In this document: one piece after another, positions 1-9,262 of the stretch
Position numbering within the stretch: position 1 is the first letter of the stretch
Layout: every line of letters starts with the position of its first letter
Source: Streptomyces macrolidinus
Lineage (GTDB): Bacteria > Actinomycetota > Actinomycetes > Streptomycetales > Streptomycetaceae
Reading direction: 5' to 3'
Assembly (NCBI RefSeq): GCF_023887685.1
Contig: NZ_JAMWMR010000009.1
Location: 150,371 to 214,370, forward strand
Length of the DNA: 64,000 nt
Notes under the pieces: model-generated
Databases searched by the model: none
What the model was told of the DNA's origin: nothing
What the model saw: the letters and a program-made list of their open reading frames with translations, nothing else
Translations under genes and position numbers: made by a program

Positions 1-2
1 GG

Positions 3-872
3 ACGGTGGAGTTCCTGTGGTCCTCGGCGGCCGAGCCGCCGGTGGTGCGGTCGACGTCGGGCGAGATCGTGCTGGACCCGCCGGGCATGCGGGCGCCCGG
101 GTCGGTGCCCGTGGAGGACGTGTGGGTGGACGGGCCGGGTGGCCGCATCCACGCGCTGGTGCAGAAGCCCGCCGGGGCGAGCGGCCCGCTGCCGACGGTC
201 TTCGACATCCACGGCGGTCCGACCTGGCACGACAGCGACTCGTTCGCGGCGGGCCCGGCGGCCTGGGTGGACCACGGGTACGCGGTGGTGCGGGTCAACT
301 ACCGGGGCTCGACGGGGTACGGGCGCGAGTGGACGGACGCGCTCAAGCACCGGGTCGGGCTGATCGAGCTGGAGGACATCGCGGCGGTACGGGAGTGGGC
401 GGTCTCGTCCGGGCTCGCGGATCCGGAGCGGCTCGTCCTGACGGGCGGTTCGTGGGGCGGCTATCTGACGCTCCTCGGGCTCGGTACGCAGCCGGAGGCG
501 TGGACGGTCGGGATCGCGGCGGTCCCGGTCGCGGACTATGTCACGGCGTACCACGACGAGATGGAGGCGCTGAAGGCCATGGACCGGACGCTGCTCGGGG
601 GCACGCCCGAGGAGGTTCCGGAACGGTTCGAGACGTCGTCGCCGCTCACATACGTCGACGCGGTGAAGGCCCCGGTGTACATCTCGGCGGGCGTGAACGA
701 CCCCCGGTGCCCGATCCGCCAGGTCGAGAACTACGTGGACCGGCTCGCGGCGCGGGACGCGGTGCACGAGGTGTACCGGTACGACGCGGGGCACGGCTCG
801 CTGGTGGTCGACGAGCGGATCAAGCAGGTGCGGCTGGAACTGGACTTCGCCGAACGGCATCTGCGGAACTGA
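3..872 (+). CDS. S9-family (prolyl oligopeptidase-type) serine peptidase, 5' end outside window
   Basis: C-terminal catalytic alpha/beta-hydrolase domain of a prolyl oligopeptidase or acylaminoacyl-peptidase. Counting from the GTG at 6, the nucleophile is Ser149 in GGSWGGY, Asp232 lies in GVNDPRCP and His263 in DAGHGS, so the Ser-Asp-His triad is complete. An oxyanion-type DIHGGP motif is at 68-73. The frame is open to the window edge and the family usually carries an N-terminal beta-propeller of several hundred residues, so the gene very likely begins upstream. No signal peptide is visible in this part. The function is expected to be cytosolic cleavage of short peptides; the substrate cannot be read from the sequence. 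Confidence 0.88.
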   Translation, partial: TVEFLWSSAAEPPVVRSTSGEIVLDPPGMRAPGSVPVEDVWVDGPGGRIHALVQKPAGASGPLPTVFDIHGGPTWHDSDSFAAGPAAWVDHGYAVVRVNYRGSTGYGREWTDALKHRVGLIELEDIAAVREWAVSSGLADPERLVLTGGSWGGYLTLLGLGTQPEAWTVGIAAVPVADYVTAYHDEMEALKAMDRTLLGGTPEEVPERFETSSPLTYVDAVKAPVYISAGVNDPRCPIRQVENYVDRLAARDAVHEVYRYDAGHGSLVVDERIKQVRLELDFAERHLRN

Positions 873-976
873 GAGGAGCGGCGTCCGCCCTGGTGCAGCG
901 GACACGACCCGTCCGTGGGCGCCTCTGCGGGGCCCCACGGGCGGGATCACGGGAGCGGCACCGTACCGTGGAAGGC

Positions 977-1882
977 GTGTACCGGTTTCTGCTGACGCCC
1001 CGCTGGTGGGCGATCAACGTCTTCGTGCTGCTGGCGATCCCCTTCTGCGTCTACATGGGGTCGTGGCAGTTGGGCCGGTTCGAGGTCCGGGTGGACGATC
1101 ACCGCATGGCGAACGAGCAGGTCACCAAGGGCGGGAAGGAACCGGCCCGGCCTCTGGACGAGCTGCTTCCGGTGACCGCGGAGACGACCGGGAGGCAGGT
1201 CACGGCCACCGGGCGGTACGGGGAGCAGTTGCTCGTTCCGGACCGGGAGCTGGACCGGAAGCAGGGGTTCTATGTGCTGAGCCTGCTGCGGACCGACGCG
1301 GGCAAGGCGGTGCCGGTCGTGCGGGGCTGGCTGCCGGGTGCCGCGGACGCCGCGAAGGTCCCGGCCGCGCCGAGCGGCACGGTCACCGTCACCGGGGCTC
1401 TGCAGGCGTCGGAGAACCCGGGGTCGGACGGCGGGCGTAAAGGCGGGCTGCCAAAGGGTCAGACCGGGGCGATCAGCTCGGCGTCCCTGGTGAACCTGGT
1501 GCCGTACGACGTGTACGACGCGTGGGTCACCCTCGACCGGGCCGACAGCGGTATGAAGGCGGTACCGGCGACCGTCCCCGAGGGGGCCGGGCTGGATCTG
1601 AAGGCGTTCCAGAACCTCGGCTACACCGGCGAGTGGTTCGTCTTCGCGGGCTTCACGCTCTTCATGTGGTTCCGGCTGCTGCGACGCGAGGCGGAGGACG
1701 CGCGGGACGCGGCACTGGGCCTCGTGACGGAGGACGCGGCGGCCTCCGGGGGCGCGGGCCCCGCCGAGCAGCCGAAGCCCAAGCCCGAGCCTGAGCCTGC
1801 GGATCAGTCGAAGGCCGAGCAGTCGGCGGTCGAGCGTCCGGAGACCGAGGCCGCCGGGAGCCGGTCGCGGACCACGTCCTGA
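977..1882 (+). CDS. SURF1 family protein, cytochrome oxidase assembly
   Basis: A 301-residue membrane protein with the SURF1 layout: an N-terminal membrane helix at about 11-29 (after RFLLTPRWW), an extracytoplasmic domain, and a second helix at about 217-235 (GEWFVFAGFTLFMWFRLL). The conserved GSWQLGR directly follows helix 1. SURF1 proteins help insert haem a into aa3-type cytochrome c oxidase. The tail after residue 240 is acidic, Pro/Glu-rich and low complexity. The GTG at 977 puts helix 1 at the usual distance; an in-frame GTG at 968 would add three residues. It starts 104 bp after the peptidase stop and is probably transcribed alone or from read-through. Confidence 0.86.
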   Translation: MYRFLLTPRWWAINVFVLLAIPFCVYMGSWQLGRFEVRVDDHRMANEQVTKGGKEPARPLDELLPVTAETTGRQVTATGRYGEQLLVPDRELDRKQGFYVLSLLRTDAGKAVPVVRGWLPGAADAAKVPAAPSGTVTVTGALQASENPGSDGGRKGGLPKGQTGAISSASLVNLVPYDVYDAWVTLDRADSGMKAVPATVPEGAGLDLKAFQNLGYTGEWFVFAGFTLFMWFRLLRREAEDARDAALGLVTEDAAASGGAGPAEQPKPKPEPEPADQSKAEQSAVERPETEAAGSRSRTTS

Positions 1883-2023
1883 CCCGCACCACTCCCGGCC
1901 CGGGCCCCGGCCGGGCGCCTCACGGACTCGCGCGTCGCACGAGCTGGGCACCCGCCCGGCTCCCTCAGCCCAACGGGCTCACCCGGCTCACCCGGCTCAC
2001 TCGGCCCGCCCAGCTCACCCGCC

Positions 2024-3394
2024 TCACTCAGCCGTGAGGATCCCCGTGCGATAGACCGTCCCCGCGCAGGCGTTGGGGATCGTCGCGCGGGCGGTCGCGG
2101 AGCCGGTCGCCGGGGTGTGGGAGACCACCACACTGCCGTCGGCCGCGCCCTCCTCCCGCATCAACTGGGGCGACATGCCCTCGGTCTGCGTGATGACGGT
2201 GTCGTCGCCCGTGCTGCTGCTGGACGTGGGGGTCGGGTCCGGGGACGGAACGCCGCCGCCGCCTTCCTCACCGCCCGTACCACCCGTACCGCCGCCCGTA
2301 CCGCCCGTGGCGGAACAGGCCTCCGAGGGGACCCAGGCGAACTTGACCTCGTAGGCGCCCTTCGGCGGAAGCACCAGCGAGGTGAGGTTCCGGGACGGCT
2401 CGGGCAGCGCGGAGGCCGCGTCGCCGGAGACATGGTTCAGCACGCTGATCCTGGACGGGTCCGCCGAGCCCTGGGCGACCGCGAAGACGCTGCCGGCGCT
2501 CGAGACGGTGCAGCTCGTGGTCGAGGTGTTGGTGACGCGGAAGGTGCCGTAGACCGTGCCCGCGGCGTCCGGGCCGCCCTCGCTCGCGACGCCGTTGCCG
2601 AGCTGGCCCGCCGTACACGCGCTCGCGCTCTGCGCGGAGGCGGTCGGGTCGGCGCCGCCACCGGCCTCGCCCTTCTCGCCCTTGTCCTTCTCGTCCTTGC
2701 CCTTCGGGTGGTCCTTGTCTTCCTTGTCCGCGGTCGTCCCCGAGGTGCCGGCCGAGCCGCTGGAGCCGCTGTCCGAGTCGCCCTTGCCCTTGCCGCTGTG
2801 CTCCTGGGCCTGAGTGGCATGACCGGCGATGGACGGGTCCGCGTCGTCCCCCGCGCGGTGCGAGACATGGACGAAGGCCGGAATCGCGGTGCCGATGAAC
2901 AGTGCGGCGGCTGCCATACCGATCACGGCCTGCCGCTTGCGGGCCCGCCGGGCGGGCACCGCGCGCCGCAGATACTCCAGGGTGCCCTCGCGCGGCTCGA
3001 TGCCGCCGACCGTGTCGTGGAGCATCCGCCGCAGCGCCAGTTCGTCCGAGCCGAGCCCTTCGGGCGCCGCCCCGGCGTCCTCGTCGTCACCGGGCTCCGG
3101 CCCGGCCGCGCCCGGTCCCCCGAGTACGGCGGCCAGCCGGTTCCGCCCCGCGGTCAGGCCCTCACCGCCCGCGCCGGGGAGGTCGGTGTCGGCGGCGGTA
3201 GCCGCGTGGTCCGCTCCGGCTTCGGGCCGGGCCTGGTCCTCGGGGCGGTGGTTCACAGTTCCGTTCCCAGCATGCTGCTCGTCGTCCTCGCACGGCTCCG
3301 GCCGGTTCGTCGGCTCGTGCCATGCGTAGGGTTCGTGTCGTTCGTGGAAGCAGCGGCCCCGTGAGGAGCCGCGCCGCTCGTCGTTGCCGCTCAT
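2024..3394 (-). CDS. Single-pass membrane protein with DUF4232-like exterior, coupled to an ECF sigma factor
   Basis: The 456-residue protein has a long acidic cytoplasmic N-terminus, a membrane helix at about 156-177 after a basic stretch (RRARKRQ), a low-complexity Lys/Asp/Gly/Ser linker, and an exported beta-rich domain from about 258 with paired cysteines (Cys260, Cys295) like DUF4232. Its ATG at 3392-3394 overlaps the sigma-factor stop at 3391-3393 as ATGA, so the two are translationally coupled. The cytoplasmic segment around 118-150 (LRRMLHDTVGG) is where an anti-sigma interaction could lie. That role is inferred from position and topology; no ZAS zinc motif is visible. Confidence 0.7.
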   Translation of the reverse strand: MSGNDERRGSSRGRCFHERHEPYAWHEPTNRPEPCEDDEQHAGNGTVNHRPEDQARPEAGADHAATAADTDLPGAGGEGLTAGRNRLAAVLGGPGAAGPEPGDDEDAGAAPEGLGSDELALRRMLHDTVGGIEPREGTLEYLRRAVPARRARKRQAVIGMAAAALFIGTAIPAFVHVSHRAGDDADPSIAGHATQAQEHSGKGKGDSDSGSSGSAGTSGTTADKEDKDHPKGKDEKDKGEKGEAGGGADPTASAQSASACTAGQLGNGVASEGGPDAAGTVYGTFRVTNTSTTSCTVSSAGSVFAVAQGSADPSRISVLNHVSGDAASALPEPSRNLTSLVLPPKGAYEVKFAWVPSEACSATGGTGGGTGGTGGEEGGGGVPSPDPTPTSSSSTGDDTVITQTEGMSPQLMREEGAADGSVVVSHTPATGSATARATIPNACAGTVYRTGILTAE

Positions 3395-4062
3395 GCCGCC
3401 GCCCCCATGGCGACGCGGAGCGCCGCTATACCGCGCGAGCCGTACGCCTTCACCGACCCCAGCGATATCCCCAGCGTCTCCGCCACCTGAGCCTCGGTCA
3501 TATCGGCGAAGTACCGCAGCACCAGGACCTCGCGCTGGCGGCGCTGGAGTCCCTTCATCGCCGCGATCAGGGAGTCGCGCTCCAACTGGTCGTAGGCGCC
3601 CTCCTCGGCGCTCGCCATGTCCGGCATGGGCTTGGACAGCAGCTTGAGGCCGAGGATGCGGCGCCGCAGCGTCGAGCGCGAGAGGTTGACGACGGTCTGC
3701 CGGAGATACGCCAGCGTCTTCTCCGGGTCGCGGACGCGCTTGCGCGCCGAGTGGACGCGGATGAACGCCTCCTGGACGACGTCCTCGCAGGAGGCGGTGT
3801 CGTCGAGGAGGAGGGCCGCGAGGCCCAGCAGAGAGCGGTAGTGCGTGCGATAGGTCTCGGTGAGGTGGTCGACCGTGGTACCGGCGGCCATCGTCTCGTC
3901 AGCGCCGTCGCGCTGATGCGGAATGCGGGCGGGCCGCGCTGCGGGCATGGGGGCGATCACCGGCATGCCACTGGACGTGCTGCCGGGCATGCGGGGGCGG
4001 CGGGGCGGCCGAAGGGCCGCGCCTCTCGGCCGCGCCGTGGTGAATTCGAGTACCTGTGCCAC
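3391..4062 (-). CDS. SigE-family ECF RNA polymerase sigma factor
   Basis: A 223-residue ECF sigma factor. Region 2 spans about 64-132 (YRTHYRSLLGLAALLLDD, then CEDVVQEAF) and region 4 about 165-217 (LQRRQREVLVLRYFADM, then the helix-turn-helix AQVAETLGISLGSVKAYGSRG). This pattern fits the actinobacterial SigE-family group. The GTG at 4062 gives about 60 residues of basic, proline-rich leader before region 2. An ATG at 3891 is a possible shorter start but has a weak ribosome site, while a G-rich tract precedes the GTG. It is coupled by ATGA to the downstream membrane protein, a plausible regulator. Target promoters are unknown. Confidence 0.85.
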   Translation of the reverse strand: MAQVLEFTTARPRGAALRPPRRPRMPGSTSSGMPVIAPMPAARPARIPHQRDGADETMAAGTTVDHLTETYRTHYRSLLGLAALLLDDTASCEDVVQEAFIRVHSARKRVRDPEKTLAYLRQTVVNLSRSTLRRRILGLKLLSKPMPDMASAEEGAYDQLERDSLIAAMKGLQRRQREVLVLRYFADMTEAQVAETLGISLGSVKAYGSRGIAALRVAMGAAA

Positions 4063-4210
4063 GCCAGTTGGACACGTCTCCCCCCGCCAGGGTTGTACGC
4101 GACTGGCATCACGTTCGCGTCAGGCGGCATGCCCGCGTGCACATTCCGCCATGCGCCCCCCGGCGCACCCGGCCGTGCGTCAAGTGCCCTCATGCGTACC
4201 AGCTCTTCCC

Positions 4211-4294
4211 CTATGCCCCATGTACGGTGGCGTCCGACCCCCGAGGGTGACGGCAAAGACGCTCTCCCACCCGCGCGCAGTTGCAGAGCGACAT
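4211..4294 (-). CDS. Possible 27-residue Cys-containing leader peptide upstream of the sigma factor
   Basis: A short frame on the same strand as the sigma factor, starting at ATG 4292-4294 and ending at TAG 4211-4213. It is preceded by a very strong ribosome site (GAGGAGG, about 8 bases upstream), better than that of the sigma gene. The product begins MSLCNCARVGERLC and has three Cys in its first 14 residues, followed by an Arg/His-rich tail. It lies about 150 bp upstream of the sigma GTG. A regulatory upstream ORF is an inference from position and ribosome site; codon bias is only moderate, so it may be chance. Confidence 0.35.
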   Translation of the reverse strand: MSLCNCARVGERLCRHPRGSDATVHGA

Positions 4295-4468
4295 GGAGAC
4301 ACCTCCTCGAACACCCGCAGGAACCCGGGCACATGGCCGGGTCCTTGATCGATCCGTCGAACGTTCACAGATCCTACAAAGGTTCGACCCATGGGCAGAC
4401 GGTTCCGGGCTGCTCCGCTCGGACACCGCCCAGCCCGCGCGGCACGGGGAACGGCAACCGCGGGGCCG
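4295..4468. other. Intergenic between sigma-factor leader and asd
   Basis: With the leader ORF this forms a 406-bp interval (4063-4468) that carries the promoter of the sigma operon. It contains a less GC-rich stretch near 4345-4390 that could hold a promoter on the minus strand. No RNA motif or terminator was recognised with confidence. Confidence 0.4.
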
Positions 4469-5536
4469 CTACGGCGCCGGGAACTCCGCGGCCACCAACT
4501 CCGCGATCTGCGCGGTGTTCAGCGCCGCGCCCTTGCGCAGGTTGTCGCCGCAGACGAACAGTTCGAGCGCGGTCGGGTCGTCGAGGGCCCGGCGCACCCG
4601 GCCCACCCAGGTCGGGTCCGTGCCCACCACGTCTGCGGGCGTGGGGAATTCACCCGCCGCCGGGTTGTCGAAGAGGACGACACCGGGCGCGGTCGCGAGG
4701 ATCTCGCGGGCCCGGTCGACCGTGACCTCGCCCTCGAAGCGGGCGTGGACCGTGAGGGAGTGCGCCGTGACCACCGGCACCCGGACACAGGTGACGGCCA
4801 CGGGCAGCTCCGGCAGCCCCAGGACCTTGCGGGACTCGTCGCGGACCGTCATCTCCTCGGAGGACCAGCCGTCCTCGCGCGGCGACCCGGCCCACGGCAC
4901 GACGTTCAGCGCGACCGGCTCCGGGAACGGCCCCGTGTGCTCGCCCACCGCGCGCCGCAGATCACCCGGGCTCGTCCCCAGCTCCGTACCCGCGACGAGC
5001 GACAGTTGCCGTCGCAGCGTGTCGATGCCCGCGCGCCCCGCGCCGCTCGCGGCCTGGTACGAGGAGACGACCAGCTCGCGCAGTCCGAACTCGGCGTGCA
5101 GCGCGCCGAGCGCCACGATCATCGAGAGGGTCGTGCAGTGCGGGCTGGCGATGATGCCGCGTGAACGCACCCGCGCGGCATGCGGGTTGACCTCCGGAAC
5201 GACCAGGGGCACATCGGGGTCCATCCGGAACGCGCCCGAATTGTCCACCACCACCGCGCCCTTGGCGACGGCGACCGGCGCCCACTGGCGCGCGACCTCG
5301 TCCGGGACGTCGAACATCGCCACGTCGACGCCGGAGAACGCCTCCTCGTCGAGCGCGACGACCTCGACCTCCTCGCCGCGCACGGTCAGCTTGCGGCCGA
5401 CCGAGCGCGGCGAGGCGATCAGACGGATCTCGCCCCAGATGTCCGCGTGTTGGGACAGGATCTGGAGCATGACGGAGCCCACGGCCCCGGTCGCTCCCAC
5501 GACGGCGAGCGTCGGCTTGTCGGCCCGCGCCGTCAT
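4469..5536 (-). CDS. asd: Aspartate-semialdehyde dehydrogenase
   Basis: This enzyme reduces aspartyl phosphate to aspartate semialdehyde with NADPH, the step feeding lysine/diaminopimelate, threonine and methionine synthesis. Visible are the NADP loop GATGAVG at 14-20, the catalytic Cys134 in SPHCTT, the active-site His259 in [10 protein letters not shown], and the [12 protein letters not shown] motif near the C-terminus. At 355 residues it has normal family length. It lies 49 bp downstream of aspartokinase on the same strand, the classical ask-asd operon of actinomycetes. Confidence 0.96.
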   Translation of the reverse strand: MTARADKPTLAVVGATGAVGSVMLQILSQHADIWGEIRLIASPRSVGRKLTVRGEEVEVVALDEEAFSGVDVAMFDVPDEVARQWAPVAVAKGAVVVDNSGAFRMDPDVPLVVPEVNPHAARVRSRGIIASPHCTTLSMIVALGALHAEFGLRELVVSSYQAASGAGRAGIDTLRRQLSLVAGTELGTSPGDLRRAVGEHTGPFPEPVALNVVPWAGSPREDGWSSEEMTVRDESRKVLGLPELPVAVTCVRVPVVTAHSLTVHARFEGEVTVDRAREILATAPGVVLFDNPAAGEFPTPADVVGTDPTWVGRVRRALDDPTALELFVCGDNLRKGAALNTAQIAELVAAEFPAP

Positions 5537-5585
5537 CGGCGCCCCGTCAGGGCCTGCCCGACATCGCCCCCGCGGGGGAGGGCGG

Positions 5586-6107
5586 TCATCGACCGGTGCC
5601 CCCGTAGACGACGGCCTCGTCGCTGTCGGAGTCCAGGCCGAACGCGGTGTGCACCGCGCAGACCGCTCCCGGGACGTCGTCCGCGCGCGTCACCACGGAG
5701 ATACGGATCTCGGAGGTCGAGATCAGCTCGATGTTCACGCCCGCGTCGCTCAGCGCCTCGAAGAAGGCCGCCGTGACACCCGGGTTCGTCTTCATCCCCG
5801 CGCCGACGAGCGAGATCTTGCCGATCTGGTCGTCGTAGCGCAGCGAGTCGAAGCCGATCGAGTTCGCGGCCTTGTTCAGCGCGTTGATCGCCTTGCGCCC
5901 GTCGGTCTTCGGGAGCGTGAAGGAGATGTCCGTCAGACCGGTCGCCGCGGCCGACACGTTCTGCACGACCATGTCGATGTTGATCTCGGCATCGGCGATG
6001 GCCCGGAAGATCGAGGCGGCCTCGCCCGGCTTGTCCGGCACACCGACGACCGTGATCTTGGCCTCGGAGGTGTCGTGAGCGACACCCGAGATGATGGCCT
6101 GCTCCAC
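5586..6107 (-). CDS. ask: Aspartokinase beta subunit from an internal start
   Basis: Nested, in-frame product of the aspartokinase gene. A GTG at 6105-6107 (codon 253 of alpha) is preceded by AGGGGA seven bases upstream and would give a 173-residue protein starting VEQAIISGV and containing both ACT domains. Alpha2beta2 aspartokinases made this way are known in Corynebacterium and Bacillus, and the start aligns with the Corynebacterium beta start as I recall it. The ribosome site is visible; use of this start is inferred. Confidence 0.65.
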   Translation of the reverse strand: MEQAIISGVAHDTSEAKITVVGVPDKPGEAASIFRAIADAEINIDMVVQNVSAAATGLTDISFTLPKTDGRKAINALNKAANSIGFDSLRYDDQIGKISLVGAGMKTNPGVTAAFFEALSDAGVNIELISTSEIRISVVTRADDVPGAVCAVHTAFGLDSDSDEAVVYGGTGR

Positions 6108-6863
6108 CTTCTTGTCCCCTTGCTGAATCGGCTCGCTGCTGACCCACGTGCCCTGCAACCCGCTGAAGGAGGAGCGTACGTGGATCGGGATGTTGTAGCG
6201 GCGCGCGTACTCCACACAGCGGTGGAGCAGCACCTTGGACCCGGACGCGGCCAGTTCGAGCATGTCCTCGAACGAGATCCAGTCGATCTTACGGGCCTTC
6301 TTCACCACCCGCGGGTCGGCGGTGAACACACCGTCGACATCGGTGTAGATCTCGCACACCTCGGCGTCGAGGGCGGCGGCGAGGGCGACGGCCGTGGTGT
6401 CCGACCCGCCACGCCCCAGCGTGGTGATGTCCTTCTTGTCCTGGCTGACGCCCTGGAACCCGGCGACGATGGCGATGTTGCCCTCGTCCAGCGCGGTCCG
6501 GATGCGGCCCGGCGTCACGTCGATGATCCGGGCCTTGTTGTGGACCGAGTCGGTGATGACACCCGCCTGGCTGCCCGTGAACGACTGTGCCTTGTGCCCC
6601 AGGTTCTTGATCGCCATGGCCAGGAGGGCCATCGAGATCCGCTCCCCGGCCGTCAGCAGCATGTCGAGTTCACGCCCGGCAGGGATCGGGGAAACCTGCT
6701 CCGCGAGATCGATCAGTTCATCCGTCGTGTCGCCCATTGCGGAAACGACGACGACAACATCGTTGCCGTTCTTCTTCGCTTCCACGATCCGTTTGGCGAC
6801 GCGCTTGATGCCCTCGGCATCGGCAACGGAGGAACCTCCGTACTTCTGCACGACCAGGCCCAC
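5586..6863 (-). CDS. ask: Aspartokinase, alpha subunit frame
   Basis: Aspartokinase phosphorylates aspartate at the head of the aspartate pathway. The 425-residue protein has the nucleotide-binding KYGGSS at 7-12, the kinase core to about 250, and two C-terminal ACT domains (about 265-420) that normally bind lysine and threonine for concerted feedback inhibition. It is transcribed with asd. An in-frame GTG at codon 253 with its own ribosome site can make a separate beta subunit, listed separately. The 5' side is a 315-bp divergent promoter region. Confidence 0.96.
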   Translation of the reverse strand: MGLVVQKYGGSSVADAEGIKRVAKRIVEAKKNGNDVVVVVSAMGDTTDELIDLAEQVSPIPAGRELDMLLTAGERISMALLAMAIKNLGHKAQSFTGSQAGVITDSVHNKARIIDVTPGRIRTALDEGNIAIVAGFQGVSQDKKDITTLGRGGSDTTAVALAAALDAEVCEIYTDVDGVFTADPRVVKKARKIDWISFEDMLELAASGSKVLLHRCVEYARRYNIPIHVRSSFSGLQGTWVSSEPIQQGDKKVEQAIISGVAHDTSEAKITVVGVPDKPGEAASIFRAIADAEINIDMVVQNVSAAATGLTDISFTLPKTDGRKAINALNKAANSIGFDSLRYDDQIGKISLVGAGMKTNPGVTAAFFEALSDAGVNIELISTSEIRISVVTRADDVPGAVCAVHTAFGLDSDSDEAVVYGGTGR

Positions 6864-7178
6864 GTGCGCTCCTCGCTCAGTCCGTCTCTTTCCGCACCTG
6901 CCACCTGCACATGTGCGGTGCAGTGCGGTCGGCTCAGTCTATCGAGCGACCGAATTCCCCTTCCGGGATACCGCATGGTGAGATATTCCGCCTCACTCCG
7001 CACCACCCCGGCATTCTTCGGGCCCGCCCCCGGAAGGACGACGGATTCACCGCCGTTCCGCCGAAGGACTTCGTCCGCTCCGCACGGCGTCTGCCCCGGC
7101 TCGGGCGCGGTACGCGAAAACGTGCCCTGTGTCACAGAAGAAATCTCCGGGGCGGGGCTCGCGCATTAGAGTGCGGCC
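6864..7178. promoter_or_regulatory. Divergent promoter region ask / response regulator
   Basis: 315 bp without a gene between the divergent ask and response-regulator starts. TAGAGT at 7167-7172 ends six bases before the GTG at 7179, the spacing of a minus-10 box for a leaderless mRNA. No clear minus-35 partner was seen. No riboswitch was recognised. Confidence 0.4.
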
Positions 7179-7880
7179 GTGCGCTTACTCCTGGTGGAAG
7201 ACGACGAGACCGTTGCCGAACCGCTCCTGCGGGCGGTGCCGGGCGGCTCGGGGGAACGGGTCACCACGGGCGCTGCGGCGCTGGCCCACCCCGGCCCGTA
7301 CGACCTCGTACTCCTCGATCTCGACCTGCCGGACGACGACGGCCCGGCCGTGCTCAGGGAGCTGGTGCGGCGCGGCGGGGCCCCGGTCGTCGTGCTGTGC
7401 GCACGCGGCGACCACGCGGCCCGGCAGCTCGCCCACCAACTGGGCGCCGACGACTACGTGTGGAAGCCGTTCGAGGTGAGCGAAGTGCTCGCGCGGATCA
7501 GAGCGGTGGTGCGGCTGCCCCGTGCGCTGCGGCAGCCCGGCGACGGCCCGGAGCGCCATGGCACCCGGCTGACGATCGACCGCGCGACCGCGCGTGTCCA
7601 CGTGGACGGGGAGGAGGTCGCGCTCTCGCTCAAGGAGTACGACTTCCTCGTGTGCCTGGCCGATGCGCCCGGGACGGTGCGGACCCGCCGCCGGCTCCTG
7701 ACGGAGGTCTGGCGCACGGACTGGCACGGCCCGGCGCGCGAGTTGGACGTGTGCGCGGCACGGCTGCGCCACAAGCTGGCGGGCGCGGTCACGATCGAGT
7801 CCGTACGGGACGTCGGGTTCCGTCTGATGGTCCCCGAAGGCGTCCCCGAGGGCGACAACCTGGCGGAGTCCGCCGACTGA
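7179..7880 (+). CDS. OmpR-family response regulator, orphan
   Basis: The 233-residue protein has an N-terminal receiver domain with the acidic pair at 8-9 and phosphoacceptor Asp47 (LLDLDLPDDDG). A linker leads to a C-terminal winged helix of OmpR/PhoB type from about 125 (SLKEYDFLVCLADAPG ... VRDVGFRL). No histidine kinase lies within several kilobases, so its partner is elsewhere or absent. The start codon follows a candidate minus-10 box by six bases, suggesting a leaderless transcript. Targets are unknown. Confidence 0.85.
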   Translation: MRLLLVEDDETVAEPLLRAVPGGSGERVTTGAAALAHPGPYDLVLLDLDLPDDDGPAVLRELVRRGGAPVVVLCARGDHAARQLAHQLGADDYVWKPFEVSEVLARIRAVVRLPRALRQPGDGPERHGTRLTIDRATARVHVDGEEVALSLKEYDFLVCLADAPGTVRTRRRLLTEVWRTDWHGPARELDVCAARLRHKLAGAVTIESVRDVGFRLMVPEGVPEGDNLAESAD

Positions 7881-7904
7881 CGCCCGTCGGGTTCCCGGGC
7901 GAGG

Positions 7905-8564
7905 TCAGGTGACCGAGCGCAGCCCGAGCGGTCCGGCGATCTCCCGGGCCATGACCCGGCCCGCCTCCTCCGCGAGGATCTCGTCACCGAGGCCCTGATC
8001 GGTGTCGAGGCCGTCCAGCTCCTCCAGCGGCTGGTTCAGCCGCACATGCGCGACCACGGACTGGAGGGCGCGCAGCGCCGCGGACGCGGTCGAGCCCCAG
8101 TTGGAGAAGTACGAGAACTGCCACCACCACAGCGCCTCCGTGGTGCGGCCGGCGCGGTAGTGGACCATGCCGTGGCGCAGGTCCGTGATGACGTCCGCGA
8201 GGTCGTCGGAGATCCGGGCCGGGACCGGGGCCTTGCGCGGCTCGTACGGGTCGAAGACCTCCGAGTAGACGTCGACCGGCTCCAGCATGGCGGCGAGGTG
8301 CTCGCGCAGGTCGTCCGCGTCGGGCTCCGGGCCGGGGTCCGGCTCGTAGCGCTCCTCGGGCACGATGTCCGCGTGCGCGCCGAGACGACCGCCCGCCAGC
8401 AGCAACTGCGAGACCTCCAGCAGGAGGAAGGAGATCGTCGATTCGGGCTCGTCCCCCTTGGCGACCTCCGTGACGGCGACCAGGAAGCTCTCGATCTGGT
8501 CGGCGATCTGCACCGCGAAGTCGTCCGGGTCCTGCGTCGTGGAGTGCAGCGTGGCGTCAGACAT
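7905..8564 (-). CDS. DUF5063 domain protein
   Basis: A 219-residue soluble acidic protein matching the DUF5063 family that accompanies recR in actinomycetes. It contains conserved aromatic and acidic runs such as [23 protein letters not shown] near 135-160. Its first codons overlap the last 8 bases of recR, so it is translated with recR and ybaB as a three-gene unit. No catalytic motif is apparent and the function is unknown; the linkage hints at a role near recombination repair. Confidence 0.8.
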   Translation of the reverse strand: MSDATLHSTTQDPDDFAVQIADQIESFLVAVTEVAKGDEPESTISFLLLEVSQLLLAGGRLGAHADIVPEERYEPDPGPEPDADDLREHLAAMLEPVDVYSEVFDPYEPRKAPVPARISDDLADVITDLRHGMVHYRAGRTTEALWWWQFSYFSNWGSTASAALRALQSVVAHVRLNQPLEELDGLDTDQGLGDEILAEEAGRVMAREIAGPLGLRSVT

Positions 8565-9156
8565 CTAGGAGTCGTCTCCCCTCGAAGGCGCGACCGAGGG
8601 TGACCTCGTCCGCGTATTCCAGATCGCCGCCCACCGGGAGGCCGCTGGCCAGCCGGGTGACCTTGAGGCCCATGGGCTTGATCATGCGGGCGAGGTACGT
8701 GGCCGTGGCCTCGCCTTCCAGATTCGGGTCCGTGGCCAGGATCAGCTCGGTCACCGTGCCGTCGGCCAGCCGCGCGAGCAGTTCCCGGATCCGCAGGTCG
8801 TCCGGGCCCACGCCCTCGATCGGGCTGATCGCGCCGCCCAGCACGTGGTACCGGCCGCGGAACTCACGGGTGCGCTCGATCGCGACGACGTCCTTCGGCT
8901 CCTCCACCACACAGATCACCGACGGGTCGCGGCGCGCGTCACGGCAGATGCCGCACAGCTCCTCCTGCGCGACATTGCCGCAGGTCGCGCAGAAGCGGAC
9001 CTTCGCCTTGACCTCGAGGAGCGCCTGGGCGAGTCGACGGACGTCGGTCGGCTCGGCCTGCAGGACGTGGAAGGCGATCCGCTGCGCGCTCTTGGGACCG
9101 ACGCCGGGCAGTCGCCCCAGTTCGTCGATGAGGTCCTGAACCACGCCTTCGTACAA
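8557..9156 (-). CDS. recR: Recombination mediator protein RecR
   Basis: RecR acts with RecF and RecO to load RecA on gapped DNA. The 199-residue protein shows the helix-hairpin-helix region ([18 protein letters not shown], 13-30), a four-cysteine zinc finger (Cys56, Cys59, Cys68, Cys71) and a Toprim domain from about 80 (VVEEPKDV ... [14 protein letters not shown]). Length is typical. The order ybaB-recR is the common bacterial arrangement; the ybaB stop is 106 bp upstream. Confidence 0.96.
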   Translation of the reverse strand: MYEGVVQDLIDELGRLPGVGPKSAQRIAFHVLQAEPTDVRRLAQALLEVKAKVRFCATCGNVAQEELCGICRDARRDPSVICVVEEPKDVVAIERTREFRGRYHVLGGAISPIEGVGPDDLRIRELLARLADGTVTELILATDPNLEGEATATYLARMIKPMGLKVTRLASGLPVGGDLEYADEVTLGRAFEGRRLLDV

Positions 9157-9262
9157 CGGACTGCCTTTCGCGAAAGAGCTTCGGTACCAACGTAGCCGGG
9201 CTCGTTCCCCGGTTCGCGGGGAGGTGGCCCGTGCCTCCGGACAAGGGCACGGGCCGGTGGAC

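Noticed and set aside
17..976. Upstream extension of the SURF1 frame
   Set aside because: It overlaps the S9 peptidase in another frame and is Arg/Gly-rich nonsense; the first SURF1 helix begins right after 977.
4281..7169. A 962-codon plus-strand open frame
   Set aside because: It is antisense to asd and ask, which have full family motifs; the frame is open only because of GC-rich third-position bias.
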